Positions 6,717 through 15,618 of a stretch of 51,782 nt of DNA are shown here, one piece after another. Numbering within the stretch: position 1 is the stretch's first letter; the number at the start of each line of letters is the position of its first letter. Source of the stretch: an uncultured beta proteobacterium (lineage in GTDB: Bacteria; Pseudomonadota; Gammaproteobacteria; Burkholderiales; Casimicrobiaceae); contig CAIWHR010000377.1 in NCBI GenBank assembly GCA_903912485.1, positions 1-51,782 on the forward strand, written 5' to 3'. Under the pieces are notes generated by a model, which saw nothing but the letters and a program-made list of their open reading frames with translations, had not been told where the DNA came from and did not search any database. Both the position numbers and the translations under genes were made by a program.

Positions 6717-9289
6717 TGACTGCCGACGCTGCGGTCACAGGCGCGAGCTCCGACACATTTCATGCTCGGCCGCCAGAAAGCGATGAAACCAACGAAACCA
6801 ACTACTGCCTCACCAACGACGCTTTCCTCGCCGCCGTGTTCGGCGACGTCCTGAGCGACGACCGTCCAATGGTCGTCAGCTTCAAAGGCAACCCAGCGCC
6901 TCTCCCCAACGGTGAAAAGGACACGAGGTGGTTTGGGCGTGATTGGCATGGCGACTCCGGCCTGTCGCCCGCGGCCAACAACTACTTCAGTCTTGCCAGT
7001 TTCCGCCCCGATGAGGCGGGCAAGTATCGCCGGCAAAAAAGGCACTTCAAGGCATTGGGTGCGATCATGCTCGACGACGTTGGAACCACTGTCGCTCGGG
7101 AGCGGGTTACCTTGCCACCGTCGTGGATCTTGGAGACATCCGACGGCAACCATCAGGTTGGTTACATCCTGCGCGAGCCTTTGGAGGATGGTGTGGTCGC
7201 CGACAAGCTCATGGACGCTGTCATCGCTGCCGGCCTATGCGATCCCGGCGCGAATGGCCCATGTGCGCGGTTGGCAAGGCTGCCTGTGGCCGTCAACGGC
7301 AAGCATACGCCGCCCTTCGCGTGCAAAATGGTCGCCTGGTTCCCTGATCGCCGCTACTCGGTTGAAGAATTGGTCGACGGGTTGGACTTGGAAATGGTTC
7401 AGCCACGGGCGAAGCGGCAGACGAGGAAGGCTACTGGTACGGCGCGCGAGCGCCCGCACGACGGCGACGACGTATTCATCGCTGAACCTGACGAAAATGG
7501 CGTGCTGGTGGCCCTGAAGAATCGCGGCCTACACAAGTCACCGTTGGGCAGCGGCAAGCACGACATCACCTGTCCTTGGGTGACGGAACATACAGATGCG
7601 GTCGACGGTGGGACCGTCTACTTCGAGCCCGACGACAACTGGCCCATCGGCGGGTTCAAGTGTCTACATGGACACTGTGCTGGTCGCCACGTCCGCGACC
7701 TGTTGCGGTTCCTTGACGTCGCGGTGAGTGACGCGCGCATGAAGCCGAAGATTCTGGTTGTTTCCGGGGAGATTCACCGGATCGTCGACCGGGCCGAGTT
7801 CGAACTCGCCCGGACCGGTCGTCACTATCAGCGCGGCTGCCAAATCGTTACTGTCGTCACCGACCCTGGCACCCGCGAAACTCTGGTGCAGGACGTGAGT
7901 CAACCCGCCCTAGTGCGTGCCCTCGCTGGCGTTGCCACGTGGGAGCGGTTCGACGGGCGCAGCGAGCAGTGGGTGAGAACCGATCCCCCAGCTCGGCACG
8001 CGGGTGTGCTGTTTGACTCGAGCGGCTACCCCCACCTGCCAGTGCTGGCTGGGTTGACTCGGCAGCCCTATCTGCGCCCTGACGGCAGCTTGATGACGAC
8101 GGCCGGCTACGACTCAGCGTCGGGAATGTTCGGCGTCTTCAACCCGCGACAATTTTCCATCCCCGACAGGCCGACGCGAAAACAGGCGGAAGCGGCGCTA
8201 GCGGCGCTAGATGAGTTGCTCGCGGAGTTCAGCTTCCCGCGCGAAAGCGACCGTGCCGCCGCGCTGGCCGCGGTGCTGACGGCCGCGGTCAGGCCCAGCC
8301 TACCGCACGCTCCGATGTTCCACGCGCGTGCTCACTCGGTCGGCTCGGGAAAGTCATACCTTTGCGCGCTGATTTCCGCCTTCGCCACGCCGCAGCGGGG
8401 AACACCGACGACATTCCCAGCCGACGACGAGGAGTGCCGGAAGCTGCTGCTGGCCGAATTGCTGAGAGCGCCCGCCGTCATTGAGTTCGACAACTTGACC
8501 GGCGACTTGGTTGCCCATAAGAGCCTTTGCACGGCGTTAACCTCCGAGAACATCAGCGGGCGCATCCTCGGTGTATCCAAGACCGCGACCGTCGGCACCC
8601 GTGCTCTGTTCCTGTCCAGCGGGAACAACGTTGGGCCGGTGCAGGACATGACCCGCCGCTGCATCACCATCCACCTCGACCCGGCGTGTGAAGTACCGGC
8701 GGCACGCACTTTCAAACGCCCTGATCTGGTCCGCGACGTGCTGGGTGACCGTGGCCGGTATGTCTCGGCAGCGTTGACCATTGTTCGCGCGTGGATCGTG
8801 GACGGACGACCCCAGACCGCGTGCAAGTCGTTAGCTGGATTTGGGGAGTGGTCCGACCTGTGCCGGCAGCCGTTGCTCTGGCTCGGGCTGGCGGATCCGA
8901 CAGAATCTGTGTTCGAGGCGATGGCCGAGGACCCCGACCGGGAAACGCTGGATCGATTGCTGACCGCGTGGCAAGCGGTCTTCGGTCGGGCGCCAGCGAT
9001 GGTGCGTGAGGCTGTCAGGATATCGTCCGAGTTTGGCGCCGACGCGAACGTTGAACTGAGCGAGGTGCTGCGGGATATCGCAGACGAGCGCGGGGCGATC
9101 AATCGGAAAAGGCTCGGGCGCTGGATCAAACGGCACGCTGGGCGGATCGTCAATGGTCGGCGCTTTGCCCGTGCTGACGGCTCGCGGGCGGCGGAGGCTT
9201 GGCGGGTCGAGTTGGTTTCATCGGTTTCGTCGGGTCCTTCCGGTCCAAATGAAGAATGTGTCAACGATGATGTCACGATTGAGATATGA
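6716..9289 (+). CDS. Large primase-ATPase replication protein
   Basis: The product is about 857 residues. The ATG at 6716 overlaps the previous stop (TGATG); a GTG one codon upstream is the track start. Residues 60-230 resemble a RepB/archaeo-eukaryotic-type primase region (NYFSLASFRPDEAGKYRRQK, LGAIMLDDVGTT, WILETSDGNHQVGYIL). Residues 280-330 contain Cys/His pairs (HDITCPW, FKCLHGHCAGRH) that may bind zinc. An ATPase domain from about 530 shows a Walker A-like SVGSGKSYL and Walker B-like VIEFDNLTG, then a sensor-like ALFLSSGNNV. Primase-helicase fusions of this kind replicate plasmids, satellites and integrative elements. The replication call is from architecture; primase catalytic residues were not verified. 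Confidence 0.82.
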   Translation: MTADAAVTGASSDTFHARPPESDETNETNYCLTNDAFLAAVFGDVLSDDRPMVVSFKGNPAPLPNGEKDTRWFGRDWHGDSGLSPAANNYFSLASFRPDEAGKYRRQKRHFKALGAIMLDDVGTTVARERVTLPPSWILETSDGNHQVGYILREPLEDGVVADKLMDAVIAAGLCDPGANGPCARLARLPVAVNGKHTPPFACKMVAWFPDRRYSVEELVDGLDLEMVQPRAKRQTRKATGTARERPHDGDDVFIAEPDENGVLVALKNRGLHKSPLGSGKHDITCPWVTEHTDAVDGGTVYFEPDDNWPIGGFKCLHGHCAGRHVRDLLRFLDVAVSDARMKPKILVVSGEIHRIVDRAEFELARTGRHYQRGCQIVTVVTDPGTRETLVQDVSQPALVRALAGVATWERFDGRSEQWVRTDPPARHAGVLFDSSGYPHLPVLAGLTRQPYLRPDGSLMTTAGYDSASGMFGVFNPRQFSIPDRPTRKQAEAALAALDELLAEFSFPRESDRAAALAAVLTAAVRPSLPHAPMFHARAHSVGSGKSYLCALISAFATPQRGTPTTFPADDEECRKLLLAELLRAPAVIEFDNLTGDLVAHKSLCTALTSENISGRILGVSKTATVGTRALFLSSGNNVGPVQDMTRRCITIHLDPACEVPAARTFKRPDLVRDVLGDRGRYVSAALTIVRAWIVDGRPQTACKSLAGFGEWSDLCRQPLLWLGLADPTESVFEAMAEDPDRETLDRLLTAWQAVFGRAPAMVREAVRISSEFGADANVELSEVLRDIADERGAINRKRLGRWIKRHAGRIVNGRRFARADGSRAAEAWRVELVSSVSSGPSGPNEECVNDDVTIEI

Positions 9290-10011
9290 CCCCTGCGGCA
9301 ATCATCGAGCAAGCCGCATCTGACGGCGTCTCGCTAACCGTGACTCCTCACGGGACAATCAAGGTAAGCGGCAAGGACGTAGTCGTAGAGCGGTGGCGCG
9401 CACTCCTCGCTGCCAACAAGCTTGGAGTCATTGCGTTGTTGACGCATCTTGCAGACGGGCAGAAGGAAACCGACATAACCGATTTAACCAACTCAACTGC
9501 ACATGGTTGGCCGAGCGGCTCCCGGCGGTTCGGCGTCTCCGAAGCCAACATCGAACGGCGCGCTCCGGGAACCGACGCCGTGCCTGTCTATGGGCAATCC
9601 GGAATCGAGCCGCCGCCCCGGCGATCCGCGACCGTAGACGAGGCGGCTGAACTGCGGGCGTTGATCGAGGCCGTCCTCGCCGACGCGCCGGAAAAGTGGG
9701 ACGAGGTCTTCCGCATTGCCTGTGCCGATCCGGAGTCAGCGTTGATCTCCTGGCGCTCGTTGATCGTGGGCGTGCCTCCGGTAGTGCCGCCATTCCCTGA
9801 TCCGCCGACGTGCCGGCAATGTTTGAACGTGTGGCGGTGCAGAAAGCCACCCCCGATAGGCTACGCCGACTCCCGGAGCGCGCTCACCAGCCCGCCATAC
9901 GACCCGGCGATCGACGTTGGGCTGCGCTGCGAGTCATACCGACCAAACGCTGCCGATCCCGACCAAAGGCCCGCCTGGGAGCGCTGGCCGGATCTACTGG
10001 AGCGTTCCTGA
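9286..10011 (+). CDS. Hypothetical protein with TubC-docking-like N-terminus
   Basis: The first 55 or so residues of this 241-residue protein (AIIEQAASDGVSLTVTPHG, then VVERWRALLAANKLGVIALL) resemble the TubC N-terminal docking-like fold common in phage and island proteins near replication genes. The C-terminal third has spaced Cys residues (CRQCLNVWRC, LRCESY) that could bind a metal. It overlaps the primase-ATPase stop (ATGA), and its own stop overlaps the next start. The function is unknown; an accessory role in element replication is the simplest contextual guess. Confidence 0.72.
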   Translation: MTPAAIIEQAASDGVSLTVTPHGTIKVSGKDVVVERWRALLAANKLGVIALLTHLADGQKETDITDLTNSTAHGWPSGSRRFGVSEANIERRAPGTDAVPVYGQSGIEPPPRRSATVDEAAELRALIEAVLADAPEKWDEVFRIACADPESALISWRSLIVGVPPVVPPFPDPPTCRQCLNVWRCRKPPPIGYADSRSALTSPPYDPAIDVGLRCESYRPNAADPDQRPAWERWPDLLERS

Positions 10012-10307
10012 TGGCGACTAATTGTGCAGTCCGCGAGCCGCAGACCATTGACGGGGCTACGTTGGCGATCGTACCCACCCCCAAGCGTCGCCGGGCGCAG
10101 CTCGATCGGTTGGAAGGCGTCCGCAGCGAGATGAGCCGAGTCTACCGGGAGATGGAGTCCGGCAAGCGTGACAGCCAGGACGGATCCAGGCTCGTGTACG
10201 TCCTGACCCAGATCGCAAAAATTCTGGAGCTAACCGAAATCGAGCGCCGGCTGATCCGGCTGGAGGAACACCATGGCAAGGTACGCGGCGCGCCTGGACG
10301 TACTTGA
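10011..10307 (+). CDS. Small helical hypothetical protein
   Basis: The track ORF opens at 9810, but the ATG at 10011 overlaps the previous stop (TGATG) and gives a compact 98-residue protein. The mid and C-terminal parts are charged and helical (RAQLDRLEGVRSEMSRVYRE, IAKILELTEIERRLIRLEE), suggesting a coiled coil or DNA-associated helical bundle. It overlaps the next gene by 35 bp. I do not recognise a family. Confidence 0.65.
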   Translation: MATNCAVREPQTIDGATLAIVPTPKRRRAQLDRLEGVRSEMSRVYREMESGKRDSQDGSRLVYVLTQIAKILELTEIERRLIRLEEHHGKVRGAPGRT

Positions 10308-10500
10308 AGAGCAGCTTGGCTTCGGAGAGTGCGGCGACGAGCCTTGCGATAAGTGCGTCATCAACCACGCCATTGCCAGCTTTCGCGGCGTTCCGTGGGC
10401 AGGATGCAACGGACGCCCCGATGCGGAATCAGACCTATGCGGGGCATCCGCCGATGAAGTCAGGCGGATGATGGCCGACCTCGAAGCGGCGAGCCAGTAG
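10273..10500 (+). CDS. Small Cys-rich hypothetical protein
   Basis: This 75-residue protein has a strong ribosome-binding site (GGAGGAA, 6 nt before ATG). A Cys cluster (GECGDEPCDKC), with further Cys in WAGCNG and DLCGAS, suggests a small metal-binding module. It is the last gene of the overlapping replication operon before a 228 bp gap and the cargo region. No function can be assigned. Confidence 0.62.
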   Translation: MARYAARLDVLEEQLGFGECGDEPCDKCVINHAIASFRGVPWAGCNGRPDAESDLCGASADEVRRMMADLEAASQ

Positions 10501-10640
10501 GTCGGTCTCTCTCCTGGGCCGACCCGTAGAGATCGGTCGCGTAGCTGTACGGGGTCGCCGCCGCAGGTCCGCGGCTGAGTCGAGCGGAGCCCGCGCAGCC
10601 ACCTGTTGCCAGCAGCCAGCAACCGCCAGCAGCCGCTCGT

Positions 10641-10670
10641 TTGCGTATGCGCGTCAGCGGAACCTATACT
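10641..10670 (+). promoter_or_regulatory. Putative promoter of the exported-protein cargo
   Basis: A -35-like TTGCGT (10641-10646) and -10-like TATACT (10665-10670) are separated by 18 bp, 59 bp before the ATG at 10729. It marks the switch from the replication operon to the cargo region. The rest of 10501-10728 shows no gene. Confidence 0.5.
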
Positions 10671-10728
10671 GCGCCGACGAGCAACTCGTTCCGGCGTCCG
10701 TCGGTCCGAGCCACGAAAGGGAGATGTG

Positions 10729-11229
10729 ATGAAGCCGGGAATCACCGTTCGCCGCATCATCGTTGTCCTGGTCGGGTTCGTCGGTGCGGTATCGCTGGTT
10801 GCGGTCGGAGCCAACAATCAGACAATCACCACGTCATTTTCAAGCCAGTCTGGGGCGATCAATGCAATCTACGTAGCCTTCGAAGACCTGATTGGCCCCG
10901 GTGTCGTCAATGTCGGCACGCTGAGCGGGTGCACACTGGTCCCGCCGCCATCGCTGGCCAATTGCAGCCCCGCCGGCGGCTCCGGCACGGTGAACGACCC
11001 CTATCAATGTTCGCCGACGACGCTGGTCTTTGCAGGGTGCAGCGGTGGGCAGCCGTTTATCGTGTTGGCTGGAACGGTGAACCTCAATACCCACGTGCAC
11101 ACCGTCACCGCCGTCGCCCCAGTCGTCACAGCGCAGTCGGTACCGCTATCGCCTTGGGTCCCGCTCGCCAGCGTCGCCGGCGTTCTGCTCGTGATTCTGC
11201 TGCGGCGGCGCGACGCCACGCGCGGCTGA
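10729..11229 (+). CDS. Exported protein with IPTL-CTERM-like C-terminus
   Basis: The ATG at 10729 follows AAAGGGAG and gives 166 residues. The N-terminus is a signal peptide (KPGITVRRIIVVLVGFVG). The mature middle is Ser/Thr/Gly-rich with four Cys that could form disulfides. The C-terminus reads VPLSPWVPLASVAGVLLVIL followed by LRRRD, the tripartite pattern of exosortase-sorted proteins (short motif, hydrophobic helix, Arg cluster). It is closest to IPTL-CTERM, though the motif is VPLSPW rather than IPTLSxW. It is presumably transported, anchored and processed by an exosortase H-type enzyme encoded elsewhere. It is the first cargo gene. Confidence 0.75.
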   Translation: MKPGITVRRIIVVLVGFVGAVSLVAVGANNQTITTSFSSQSGAINAIYVAFEDLIGPGVVNVGTLSGCTLVPPPSLANCSPAGGSGTVNDPYQCSPTTLVFAGCSGGQPFIVLAGTVNLNTHVHTVTAVAPVVTAQSVPLSPWVPLASVAGVLLVILLRRRDATRG

Positions 11230-11420
11230 TGATGAACGCGAGCCTGACCGCGCTACGCGCGAGCAAGGCCGACGATGGTGACTTCCTGGTGGCGCTGTAC
11301 CAGCAGTTGACCGGACGCACGCCGACCGCCAAGGAGATCGGGAACGCCCGCAAGCGGCTGGACAGGACAGCCACGCTGCCACCCAGCAGACCGACGCGCG
11401 ATCCGTCCGAATCCGAGTAG
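11229..11420 (+). CDS. Small hypothetical protein coupled to the CTERM gene
   Basis: The 63-codon frame begins at an ATG overlapping the previous stop (TGATG at 11227-11231). It has a helical body (SKADDGDFLVALYQQLTGRTP, KEIGNARKRLD) and a Pro/Ser-rich polar tail. No signal peptide or membrane segment is present, so it would remain cytoplasmic unlike its neighbour. The coupling supports translation; the function is unknown. Confidence 0.5.
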   Translation: MMNASLTALRASKADDGDFLVALYQQLTGRTPTAKEIGNARKRLDRTATLPPSRPTRDPSESE

Positions 11421-11658
11421 TAACGCTGGCTGCCAACCCCGTAGGACGGCCCACGATCGACGCTACGGACATGGGACGTGCTACATACTCACGGCAGTTC
11501 CGCGCGTGGCTGGCGTGGATCTGGGACGGCGAGCGCGAGCAGGACGGCGTGCAATACCGCGGCGACCATCGCTGCGACCTCGGCTTCCGGCTCCTGGTCC
11601 TCAAGTCGACGCTGCTGCGCCTCCGGGGATCGGATCAGACGCCACGACCGCACGCGGA

Positions 11659-11732
11659 TTCCGGTGCGACAAACCGTCCGTCGCCAGGAGGCGCCTCATT
11701 GGCCCCCGCGGACGCCACGGCACCGTGTCTGT
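11659..11732 (+). repeat. Dispersed repeat R1, copy 1
   Basis: These 74 bases are closely similar to 14860-14932. Both copies start TTCCGGTGCGA, contain AAACCGTCCGTCGCC, vary in the middle, and end in GACGCCACGGCACCGTG plus CTGT. CGGTGC near the start and GCACCG near the end are complementary, so the element could fold into a stem. Confidence 0.7.
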
Positions 11733-11823
11733 GGAGCGTCGCGCCAACCATGTTATGAGTGCGAGACTCGGGCCGTAGGTGCGGCGTAACGAGCCCGCGC
11801 GTAGTTGCACCCCACAACGCTCC

Positions 11824-11878
11824 AGTCATCACCGTCCACCTTGCGCCAGATCAAACCCGGGGCGCGAAAGACGTAGAC
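11824..11878 (+). repeat. Upstream element R2, copy 1
   Basis: These 55 bases match 15801-15857 (shared core CTTGCGCCAGATCA, then a G-rich block and TAGAC). Each copy lies 70-130 bp before the start of an exported cargo protein. That suggests a shared promoter or regulator site rather than random duplication. Confidence 0.65.
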
Positions 11879-11950
11879 ACTTGCACGGCAACGCTAGATC
11901 CCCTATGCGCAATACGTCGTTTCCTCACCTGTCGTACGAGGTCGCTCCTC

Positions 11951-13465
11951 ATGCGTCCCAAGAAGTTCGTTCCCCTCGCTCTGATCTTTGCCGTCACTAC
12001 TGCCGGTGCAATGGATTACGGTCATGCCAGTCCCATGTCTGGAAGTACCGCGATCACGGATGGCGTACTTGAACTAATTCAAGCTGCCGCGAGCGGTCGT
12101 TCGGCTCAGAAGGTCGACGCGAACGACAAGGCGGCGACCGTGCTGGACATCACGAAGTATCTTCCACTCCAGGCCGGCAACCAATGGAATTACGTGAATG
12201 GGAGCTACGCGACGCAAAGTGCGACCGTCGGCAGCGCGGTCGCCCTGCCGAGCGGCACGTGGACGATACCGATGACGAGCGTCAAGTCGGGCGAATCGGG
12301 AGTTACAACCACGTATTCCACGAATGATGGCAACGGCCTTCGCCGCCACCAAGAGTATGTCAGCACCGTCTACGTAAACGGGTATGGTTACACGTCCTTG
12401 ACTAGCGTGTATTCCCCTCCGTTGACATTGGCCCCCGCCGCGGTGACCGTCGGGAACACGTACCCGTCAGCGGGGCAAGTCAGTCTGACCTACACGAATG
12501 TCGGGTCAGCTACGTTGAACTACAGCGCCACAACCCAGATCGCCGGCTTTGAAACCGTCGCAAATTCCCAGGGAACAACGTCCTGGTCGGCGCTCAAAGT
12601 CATCACGTCGATCACCGTTTCTGGCACCATCAACGGCCAATTCTTAACCGTTACCAGCTCATCCACGAGTTGGCTTGTCGAGGGTATTGGCTCGGTGCGT
12701 ACGATGACCCCGAATGCGGCCGGGATCACCGAGACATGGAAGCTCAGTTCGACGAACGTATCGCCACCGCCCGTAATCACGGCACCGAGCGCCCCAACCT
12801 CAGTCGTCGCAACAGGAGCGAACTCACAGGCGACCGTCAGCTTCGCCGCGCCTGGGAACAACGGTGGGGCAGCCATCACTTCCTACGCAGTAACGTCAAG
12901 CCCCGCCGGCGGCGTCGATGGAGGTGCGGGCACGACCGCGACGTCACGTACGATCAGCGGATTGAGCAATGGTATCGCCTACACCTTCTCCGTAATGGCA
13001 ACCAACGATGCCGGCACCAGCGCACCTTCGACACCATCGAATAGCGTGACTCCCACGGCCCCGGCAGCACCACCGTTGACCAATGTCAACTTCCAGGGCC
13101 TCTGGTGGAACCCGAGCGAATCGGGCTGGGGCATCAATTTCACACACCAGGGCAACATCATCTTCGCCACGTGGTTTACCTATGATGCGTCGGGTAGTCC
13201 TTGGTGGCTCATCGCGCAACTCGAGAAGGCCGCCCAAGGCGTCTATACGGGCGGTGTATCGACGGTAACCGGCCCGCCGTTCAACTCGGTGCCGTTCCCG
13301 CCCGGCGGCAGCCCCGGCGGAGCCATCGAGACCCCGATCGGCACGATGACGGTCACCTTCAGCACGGCCAACGACGCTACCCTCTTCTACTCGGTGAATG
13401 GAGTAACGCAGACCAAACTGATCACGAAGCAAATCTTTGGGCCGCTACCTGTCTGCACGATGTAG
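11951..13465 (+). CDS. Exported FN3-domain protein with WWNPxESGWG C-terminal domain
   Basis: The ATG at 11951 gives 504 residues starting with a signal peptide (KKFVPLALIFAVTTAGA). Residues 60-265 form a beta-rich region opening YLPLQAGNQWNY and probably binding or structural. A fibronectin type III domain follows at about 275-370 (APSAPTSVVATGANSQATVSF to GIAYTFSVMATNDAGTSAPS). The C-terminal 120 residues carry WWNPSESGWGINFTHQGNI, GSPWWLIAQL and VNGVTQTK. This domain recurs in betaproteobacterial exported proteins and has no known function. No CTERM anchor is present, so it may be secreted. A decayed copy of the C-terminal domain lies at about 32.8 kb. Repeat R2 lies in its leader. Confidence 0.82.
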   Translation: MRPKKFVPLALIFAVTTAGAMDYGHASPMSGSTAITDGVLELIQAAASGRSAQKVDANDKAATVLDITKYLPLQAGNQWNYVNGSYATQSATVGSAVALPSGTWTIPMTSVKSGESGVTTTYSTNDGNGLRRHQEYVSTVYVNGYGYTSLTSVYSPPLTLAPAAVTVGNTYPSAGQVSLTYTNVGSATLNYSATTQIAGFETVANSQGTTSWSALKVITSITVSGTINGQFLTVTSSSTSWLVEGIGSVRTMTPNAAGITETWKLSSTNVSPPPVITAPSAPTSVVATGANSQATVSFAAPGNNGGAAITSYAVTSSPAGGVDGGAGTTATSRTISGLSNGIAYTFSVMATNDAGTSAPSTPSNSVTPTAPAAPPLTNVNFQGLWWNPSESGWGINFTHQGNIIFATWFTYDASGSPWWLIAQLEKAAQGVYTGGVSTVTGPPFNSVPFPPGGSPGGAIETPIGTMTVTFSTANDATLFYSVNGVTQTKLITKQIFGPLPVCTM

Positions 13466-14737
13466 TTAGGGTACGCTCGTCGGACAGCGGTGGACCCGCT
13501 GATCGCCGCACCAGCAACAGGCACCCTTTTCGACGCCATGCCGAGCCGACTGTGCGTATTCCGGACCAACGTGACCGGTGATTCCGATCGATCGTGACCG
13601 ATTCCTGCGCTCGATCGCGCGAATGACCTGCTGGATACCGTAGCGATATTCCGCTCCCGTCAGCTTCCCGGCTTCAAGACGAGTCTCCAGCGACTTGAGC
13701 TTCTGCAGCGCGTTGGCACGGACCGGATCGGGAATGACCGTTTCGTCCAGCCAGCGCCGCGGGATGTCGTTCAGGGTATGTCGTTCAGGGTATTGACGAC
13801 GTCCGCTTCTGTCTTTACACTTGGATTGAGCCTCTGAATGGTGTTCGCCTCGGGCAATTGGAGCCCGAGCCCATGAAGCCATTCAGGGGCTTTTTGCGTG
13901 TTGTAGTAGCGCAATCCGCCACGCATTCCACGCTCAATAGTTGCCGTCCCGTCCTTCCCGTAGATGCTGGCGATGTTGTTGACGCGGTGGAAACGGATCC
14001 GGCAGCTTGCGCTCGGCAGCCTTGTGCATATCGGCAACCGCTTCGGCCGCGGTCGAGCCAGAGCCCATGATCGGGACATCGCCCTGCTTGATGAACGCCC
14101 TGGAGACGAATGACTGGTCGCCCATGTTGCCGGGATTCGCGCGCCGGGCGATGCTCGGAGCGGTGATCTTGTCGGCAATGGCCGGGGGAGCAGGAATAGC
14201 ATAGCCGGCGGAGTGATCGGTCGGAGATACCGTTACCGGCTCGGTCGGATGCGTTATAGCTTCGGCGGCAGGTTGGGCGTTGTCTCTCGGAGCGGCAGGG
14301 GCTACACTTGGTATGCTCTCACTAGCGTCTGCTGTCCCCGCTCCGGCACCAATGGCGGCGGCAGGAAAGGTGGCATCCGAACCGGAGGATGCGGCTTCTG
14401 CGAGAGGCCAGAGCGAATTCGTACCGCCTCGCTGTTCGTACGGCTGACCTCTCGGGTTGGCGTCCTCCAAGAACAGCGTCGTCACTCCATAACAGCTTCC
14501 GTGCGGTTGAAGTTCAACCACCGAAAACTTTGCGCGTCCGTTTCTCTTGACCAAGAGAAGGCGACCGTTTTTCTGCTCATAAATGTGCGTGTAGTGCTGC
14601 GCCACGTCCGACAGCATCTCGGCCTCTGTGGCGTAACCATTCTCCTGAAATTGCCGTATCTTTTCCGAGATCCGCGTCGAACCGTCGCTCAACAACTTGA
14701 TGCCCGATCCGTCGTCATAGAAATGCCAATACTCCAC
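13466..14737 (-). pseudogene. Hypothetical cytoplasmic gene broken by two frameshifts
   Basis: Three minus-strand frames join into one protein if two lesions are repaired. Frame one starts at a GTG (14737, EYWHFYDDGSGIKLL) and reads to KLPDPF near 13990. A one-base change there, probably an extra T in a TTT run, shifts to the frame containing VNNIASIYGKDGTATIERG. A 14-bp tandem duplication (13764-13791) then introduces a stop. Removing one copy restores NTLNDIP directly to RRWLDETVIPDP. The repaired product would be about 418 residues with an Ala/Pro-rich linker and a helical C-terminus. I do not recognise it. It is antisense to the cargo genes around it. Confidence 0.7.
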
Positions 14738-14859
14738 GACCGTCGGCGGTCGGCGGTCGGCGCCTCTGCGGCTTCTGATTGGGCTTGGCTTCCTCCAGCG
14801 GCATCATTGTGCGCGTCGCCATCGGGTCGGACGTTGAACCGGAGGCTTGCTCTCCCTGG

Positions 14860-14932
14860 TTCCGGTGCGATAAACCGTCCGTCGCCGAGAGCCGCTTCGT
14901 TGTCTCCATAGACGCCACGGCACCGTGCCTGT
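14860..14932 (+). repeat. Dispersed repeat R1, copy 2
   Basis: This is the second copy of the element at 11659-11732. It lies just past the 3' end of the lipoprotein gene on the opposite strand, between that gene and the pseudogene start. A one-base indel and about a dozen substitutions separate the copies, mostly in the middle. Confidence 0.7.
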
Positions 14933-14949
14933 CCTTCGCTACCAAGTCC

Positions 14950-15294
14950 CTATTGTCTTATCTTGTACTGGTAGCCCCGCGTGCGCAGACAAGCGATGTT
15001 TGCATCGGCCCGCATCCCAGCGTTCACATCGCTCTGCGGGGGCGCCGTGTAAGCCCCTGGGGTCGTCGTGCAATTCGTCTGATTACCATTACGCGTGCAG
15101 TTCGTAGTGTCGGGCGCTTGGTAGCCACCCCCGGACGATTGCATTAGTGTCGGGTATGTTCGCGCAGCTTCCATACTGCATTCATAGGAGTCACGACGGA
15201 ACTCTGCTTCTGTAGTGTTTGGGCGCGTCCATCCGCCGCATCCGGTTAGCACAATTGGCGCGACAAGAAGAAACAAGCGGGGAACGCGGATCAT
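14950..15294 (-). CDS. Small Cys-containing lipoprotein
   Basis: From the ATG at 15294 the 114-residue protein begins MIRVPRLFLLVAPIVLTGC, a clear lipoprotein signal with lipobox LTGC. The mature part has a conserved-looking EAEFRRDSYECSMEAART segment, a Gly/Thr/Asn-rich middle with Cys residues, and ends ANIACLRTRGYQYKI. This layout resembles small proteobacterial outer-membrane lipoproteins of unknown function. The longer track start (15396) precedes the signal peptide and is unlikely. It is divergent from the XRE regulator, with 78 bp between starts. Confidence 0.78.
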   Translation of the reverse strand: MIRVPRLFLLVAPIVLTGCGGWTRPNTTEAEFRRDSYECSMEAARTYPTLMQSSGGGYQAPDTTNCTRNGNQTNCTTTPGAYTAPPQSDVNAGMRADANIACLRTRGYQYKIRQ

Positions 15295-15372
15295 AACTAT
15301 CTCATCCTGTCGCATTACGGTTGGGTATCGTATCCCGTGGTGCCCTGTACGGCAAGCCACCAGCATTGGCGG

Positions 15373-15618
15373 ATGGCTCGACCCTCCCCCGTACACGCTG
15401 GCGATCCTGCGCTCGTGGCCATCGGCCAGACCATCCGCGGACTCCGCTCAAAGCAAGGCTTGTCGCAGGAAGCCTTTGCGGACGAAGCGGGCGTCGATCG
15501 CAGCTACATGGGCGGCGTCGAGCGTGGCGAGCACAACGTGACCATCATCAACCTGCTGCGGATCTGCCGAGCGCTCGACATGACGACCAGCGACTTGCTG
15601 CGCCGGGCCGGGCTGTAA
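15373..15618 (+). CDS. XRE-family helix-turn-helix transcriptional regulator
   Basis: The ATG at 15373 gives 81 residues that are almost entirely one Cro/C1-type HTH domain: IGQTIRGLRSKQGLSQEAFA, EAGVDRSYMGGVERGEHN, LLRICRALDMTTSDLL. Such single-domain proteins repress nearby promoters or act as controller proteins of restriction systems or antitoxins. No toxin or restriction gene adjoins it. It may control the divergent lipoprotein gene or the island cargo. The short intergenic space is the likely operator. Confidence 0.88.
   Translation: MARPSPVHAGDPALVAIGQTIRGLRSKQGLSQEAFADEAGVDRSYMGGVERGEHNVTIINLLRICRALDMTTSDLLRRAGL

Larger units (their letters stand above)
11421..11950 (+). other. Non-coding stretch with two dispersed repeats
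   Basis: No gene is well supported in these 530 bases. A 95-codon frame (11471-11758) exists, but its 3' part lies over a repeat also found outside any frame, so it is not called. The stretch contains one copy each of the repeat pairs R1 (11659-11732) and R2 (11824-11878), then the leader of the next gene. Confidence 0.6.

Noticed and set aside
11471-11758. 95-codon ORF (MGRATYSRQFRAW)
   Set aside because: The first half looks somewhat protein-like, but the second half lies over repeat R1 and no ribosome site or family was seen.
14738-14762. Tandem CGGTCGG repeats upstream of the pseudogene, as a CRISPR or VNTR
   Set aside because: There are only two to three short units with no spacers; no CRISPR-like structure occurs in the window.
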